DNA from: Alteripontixanthobacter sp.
GTDB taxonomy: Bacteria; Pseudomonadota; Alphaproteobacteria; Sphingomonadales; Sphingomonadaceae
Direction: 5' to 3'
NCBI GenBank assembly: GCA_039968605.1
Contig: JBDVPM010000008.1
Location: 2,036,968 to 2,100,967 of the forward strand
Length of the DNA stretch: 64,000 nucleotides
The notes beneath the pieces were generated by a model. That model worked only from the letters and a program-made list of their open reading frames with translations. It made no database searches and was not told the origin of the DNA. Below, piece after piece: positions 60,955 through 64,000 of the stretch. The position numbers and the translations under genes were made by a program. Position 1 is the first letter of the stretch; the number at the start of each line of letters is the position of its first letter.

Positions 60955-62709
60955 TTACAAGTGGGTTTTGCGAAATTCATCGATACCGATTTCTTCAAGC
61001 TTCCCGCCATCCAGTCGCACGATCCGGTCGCAATGGACCACACTGGACATGCGCTGCGCTATGATAATGATGGTCAAATGTCGCCCGTTGTCGTGGAGCG
61101 AGCGGACTATCGACTGCTCCACCGCATCGTCAAGCGCGCTGGTGGGTTCGTCGAGCACCAGCAGGCTGGCACGGCGATATATTGCCCGTGCAATACCGAT
61201 CCGCTGCGCCTGCCCGCCGGAAAGCCGCGCTCCCCGCTCGCCGGCGATCGTATCGTAGCCATATTGTTGTTGTTCTATAAATTCATCGATCGCCGCAATC
61301 CGAGCCGCTTGCCGGACACGCTCGTGATCGATCGCTTCGGGCGGCTCGCCAAAAGCGATGTTTTGCGTCAGGCTCGCATCGAGCAGAAATACGTTCTGGG
61401 CGACATGCGCGATGCCACGCTGCCACACTGCGGCGTTGGCCGGGGTCAGCTCGTGATCGTCGATCATGATACGCCCGCTTGTCGGCGCGAGCAGCCCCAT
61501 AATCAGGTCGGTCGCGGTCGTTTTGCCGGATCCGGTCGGCCCGATCAGACCGATATGCTCGTTTTTAGCGATAGTCAGATCAAGGTTGGTAAGCACCGGC
61601 ACGTTGCTGGTCCGATAATTATAGTCGACACCGATCAGCGCGATACTGCGTTCGAACGGCAGCGCCTCTGCAAGTGGCGTGCGGCCTCGGCCCTCGCTCC
61701 ATCGCCCGGCCCAATACAACACATCGGCCAGCGATTGGTTGTAGCCGCGGGCGGTGCTGATGCCGTGGTAGACCTGGTGCAAAGCTGGCAGCAGGCGCTG
61801 CCCTGCCAGTGCGAATATGCCCAGAAGCGGGAGTGCGCCCATCAAACCGCCCTCGCTCCGGCTGATCGTCAGGGCAATGATGGCAATAGCGATGGTGAGC
61901 CCGGCCTGCACGGCATAACGGGGGGCGAACGCCATAACGGCATTCTCCAATTGCGCTTTCTTGAATGCCCTGTCGGCTTTTTTGTAGCGCGCCAGAAATT
62001 CGTCATGGGCTTTGTCCAGCGTAACATGCCGGATACCTTCCAACGCTTCGCGAACCGTTCGGACCCGCCGCGTCCGGTTGGCGGCGAGCGATCCGCTATT
62101 GACCGAAAGACGCTTGCGATTGAACCGGCTCACGATCCAGTAAGTCATCACGAGGACGGCGAATGCGGTGCCGGTGATGGCAGGTTCCAGAAACAACAGC
62201 GCTGCTGCGATCGCACAACATAACACCAGGCCGGAAACCGCCTGGATCAGCGGAAGAAGAACCTTGTTCGTCACCTCGTGGGTCTTATCGATGCCTGCAA
62301 GGGCGAAGTTCGAGTTATTCTGCGCATGCATTTCGAATGGTTGTCCCATCGCGCCGGTAAAAACGGCTACTCCCAGATCATGGCCGACCTCATGGGCAAT
62401 TTTCTGTGATTGAAAGGACAGGGCGAAACGCAGTGCGCCAGCCACCAATACGATTGCGATGAAGGCCGTGGTAAACGCGAGCACTTCGTCGAACCCCGAT
62501 GGCAACAGATGCAAAGCCGCCTCGATAACTTCGCGGCTCGGTCCCGAAAGCGTCTTGCTTCCCGCGACGAGGGCGAGGAACGGCAGCAATAAACCGATAG
62601 TAGCCAATTCGGCCAGGCCGGCCAGAACCATCAGCCACAGCAGCCAGAACAATTGTCGCCGCCGTTCGGACGGAAGCACGGCATAGAGATTACGCAAGTT
62701 CGGGATCAT
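60955..62709 (-). CDS. ABC exporter, fused permease and ATPase (MsbA/PglK-like)
   Basis: A 584-residue half-transporter. Six membrane helices lie in residues 1-320. The ATPase domain has Walker A IGPTGSGKTTATDLIMG, signature ARLSGGQAQRIGIARAIYRR, Walker B LLVLDEPTSALDD and switch H-equivalent IIAQRMSSV (Q-R in place of H). The family flips lipid-linked glycans or lipids across the inner membrane. Set at the head of the sulfotransferase operon, it probably exports the modified glycan. The ATP-loop residues are all present; the missing switch His is normal for some members. Confidence 0.88.
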   Translation of the reverse strand: MIPNLRNLYAVLPSERRRQLFWLLWLMVLAGLAELATIGLLLPFLALVAGSKTLSGPSREVIEAALHLLPSGFDEVLAFTTAFIAIVLVAGALRFALSFQSQKIAHEVGHDLGVAVFTGAMGQPFEMHAQNNSNFALAGIDKTHEVTNKVLLPLIQAVSGLVLCCAIAAALLFLEPAITGTAFAVLVMTYWIVSRFNRKRLSVNSGSLAANRTRRVRTVREALEGIRHVTLDKAHDEFLARYKKADRAFKKAQLENAVMAFAPRYAVQAGLTIAIAIIALTISRSEGGLMGALPLLGIFALAGQRLLPALHQVYHGISTARGYNQSLADVLYWAGRWSEGRGRTPLAEALPFERSIALIGVDYNYRTSNVPVLTNLDLTIAKNEHIGLIGPTGSGKTTATDLIMGLLAPTSGRIMIDDHELTPANAAVWQRGIAHVAQNVFLLDASLTQNIAFGEPPEAIDHERVRQAARIAAIDEFIEQQQYGYDTIAGERGARLSGGQAQRIGIARAIYRRASLLVLDEPTSALDDAVEQSIVRSLHDNGRHLTIIIIAQRMSSVVHCDRIVRLDGGKLEEIGIDEFRKTHL

Positions 62710-62863
62710 ATTGCTAAATGCTCTGTTCTATGACCCGTCGAGGCGATATTTGATCGCGAAAAGACTGGCTTACCCCCTTTTCGGCCGCCGCGTTCTGAAG
62801 CAATCACGCTTGGACTGCGCTGCGGCCTATGTCAGACAACTCGGGATGGGGGCAAGAGCGCAA

Positions 62864-63478
62864 ATGGGATCGGGCAAATCTGTGTTTTACGTTATCTGGC
62901 ATAGGGTAGCGAGAGCACCGCTGGATAGGAATTTCCTTGGCCGCTTGGCTATCCTGGCCACCTTCGCGATCGCCATACAATCCTGCGACAGCCCTCCCCC
63001 TCCCGCGCAATCGGCTTCCGAGCGTTATGCCGGTTTGATCGAAACGCTGGAGAAGGATGCCGCGGCACTCCATGCAGCGCCGCCCGGCCTGTATTCTCGG
63101 CGGATCAAGCTGGAGGATATACAATTTGCTGGCCTGTCGCGCACCAATGTCGAGGCCGCGAATGAATATTACAAACGCCGGTTTCGCCGTCCGAAGAAAT
63201 TCTGTTTGGCCGAGAGCCAACCGCAGGCACAGGCGGCAGAAATCCTGTACATGATGACCCGTCGCGATTGCCGGGACAAGTTCGGGATCGACCATCAAGG
63301 CGAAAGCCTGATTTCCACCGTCTGTCACCGGCCGGGGGGAACAATCCGTTTGGTCGCCACTTCGCGCAGCGATCCCGGCTCTATCACCATCCACGAGATC
63401 GTCACCAATGGAGGGTCCGGCTATGTGGTCGCGCGTTGGCATGTGGATCTGGCGACGCGCGAAGGCTCATGCCCGTGA
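62864..63478 (+). CDS. DUF3617-like lipoprotein
   Basis: A protein of about 204 residues. A hydrophobic segment LAILATFAIAIQSC ends in a lipobox-like IQSC, followed by a proline-rich stretch. The remainder matches the DUF3617 pattern: PGLYSRRIKLEDIQFAGLS, then KKFCLAESQPQA, RRDCRDKFGID and STVCHRPGG, with cysteines that may form disulfides. It should be anchored in the outer or inner membrane facing the periplasm. The start is uncertain: ATG 62864 has AAGAG five bases before it; TTG 62945 would put the signal at the very N-terminus; the frame is open from 62711. Confidence 0.6.
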   Translation: MGSGKSVFYVIWHRVARAPLDRNFLGRLAILATFAIAIQSCDSPPPPAQSASERYAGLIETLEKDAAALHAAPPGLYSRRIKLEDIQFAGLSRTNVEAANEYYKRRFRRPKKFCLAESQPQAQAAEILYMMTRRDCRDKFGIDHQGESLISTVCHRPGGTIRLVATSRSDPGSITIHEIVTNGGSGYVVARWHVDLATREGSCP

Positions 63479-63483
63479 AGGCG

Positions 63484-64000
63484 TCACTTCAAACCGGTTT
63501 TGCCATCCACATCCAACCAGATTTCCGACCGCGGCCAGGAAACCCGCGCACCGATTGCCTCGAACCGGTCCAGAACATCACCGAGCGGGGCTTTCTTGCC
63601 GGACGGCAATTTTCGCTGGTTCACCTGCAGGTGCAGCGTGCCGGGATAGAACATCCGGCTTCCTGTAACGTCCCGCAGGAAGAAGTCCCAATCTTCGTCG
63701 GTCCACAATATCTGTTCGCCACCCGGCGAGGTGTCAATATGATGAAACTTGATCGCCAAGGCGGAAACCAGATCGAAACGGCCTAGCGATTCCGGCAGCG
63801 TCTGCTGCGGCTCCAGGCGATAGATCCGGCGATCGAGGCCCAACATCGCCGAGACTTTGTCCGCGACATCATAGGCCAGATCGATCCCGACATATTCGTG
63901 CCCAAGCTCTTCGCACAGAGCCCCGAAATGTCCGCCACCGCACCCGATATCCAGGATTCTCAGTGGCGGGCCGTGAAGCAGATCGCGGCCGTAATCGCGT
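63484..64000 (-). CDS. SAM-dependent methyltransferase, 5' end outside window
   Basis: The C-terminal part of at least 172 residues; the gene continues beyond the right edge. Motif I of class I methyltransferases is clear (LRILDIGCGGGHFGALCEEL), then HEYVGIDLAYDVADKVS as the acidic ribose-binding strand. The rest includes RFDLVSALAIKFHHIDTSPG and a DWDFFLRDV helix. Probably a small-molecule or glycan methylase; substrate unknown. Confidence 0.82.
   Translation of the reverse strand, partial: RDYGRDLLHGPPLRILDIGCGGGHFGALCEELGHEYVGIDLAYDVADKVSAMLGLDRRIYRLEPQQTLPESLGRFDLVSALAIKFHHIDTSPGGEQILWTDEDWDFFLRDVTGSRMFYPGTLHLQVNQRKLPSGKKAPLGDVLDRFEAIGARVSWPRSEIWLDVDGKTGLK

Noticed and set aside
60961-62223. 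A 420-codon plus-strand frame opposite the ABC exporter
   Set aside because: The exporter on the minus strand has all ABC motifs; the opposite frame has none.
1-64000. CRISPR arrays, rRNA genes and replication origins
   Set aside because: No regularly spaced repeats, rRNA-like sequence, cas genes or dnaA-box clusters were seen.

Overview
The window looks like a chromosome segment of a high-GC alphaproteobacterium of the Sphingomonadales, probably Erythrobacteraceae. The grounds are the ftsE-ftsX-ydcF-plsC order at the left, two serine-recombinase modules with DUF2924 and DUF3489 partners, a compact chromosomal virB set, and protein similarity to that group as I know it. This is recognition by eye, not a database result.

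Layout. 1-3744 is core: plsC-like (partial), ydcF-like, ftsX and ftsE on the minus strand, then a zinc-ribbon membrane protein, a small exported protein and tRNA-Leu(GAG). From just after the tRNA to about 55 kb is one long accessory region. 3947-14153 holds a complete qatABCD antiphage operon between two similar serine recombinase/DUF2924/DUF3489 modules. 14490-23933 is a second defence block: a lone SIR2-like protein, a HELGH metallopeptidase with a frameshifted lipoprotein, an AbiE toxin-antitoxin pair with a coupled, truncated nuclease-like gene, and a divergent 1299-residue nuclease/P-loop NTPase. 24309-37957 is an unrecognised locus: a membrane protein, an N-acetylmuramoyl-alanine amidase and two giant proteins (2076 and 1455 residues) in one operon, with two small proteins divergent from it. 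38.4-43.4 kb is a graveyard: a tiny Rhs scrap, an antitoxin with a frameshifted toxin, a broken tyrosine recombinase, a nonsense-ridden primase-like gene, a fused virB10/virB11 relic with a virB2-like gene, and an Rhs toxin relic with its probable immunity protein. 43650-51342 is an apparently intact virB3-B4-B6-B8-B9-B10-B11-B2 set without coupling protein or relaxase. 51.6-54.9 kb is scrap DNA with an IS5-type remnant, an hlyD fragment, a lipoprotein and a SUMF1-like fragment. From 55 kb to the right edge is a surface-polysaccharide locus: two glycosyltransferases, four sulfotransferases, an ABC exporter, a DUF3617-like lipoprotein and a methyltransferase.

How it fits together. The recombinases and the tRNA explain a mobile, layered island; Qat, SIR2, AbiE and the nuclease-NTPase form a defence cluster; the 55-63 kb genes probably make and export a sulfated glycan. 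The strongest candidate for an undescribed system is the amidase plus giant-protein operon. Many accessory genes carry single-base indels, several in short homopolymers, so real decay should be separated from sequencing error before the pseudogene calls are trusted.
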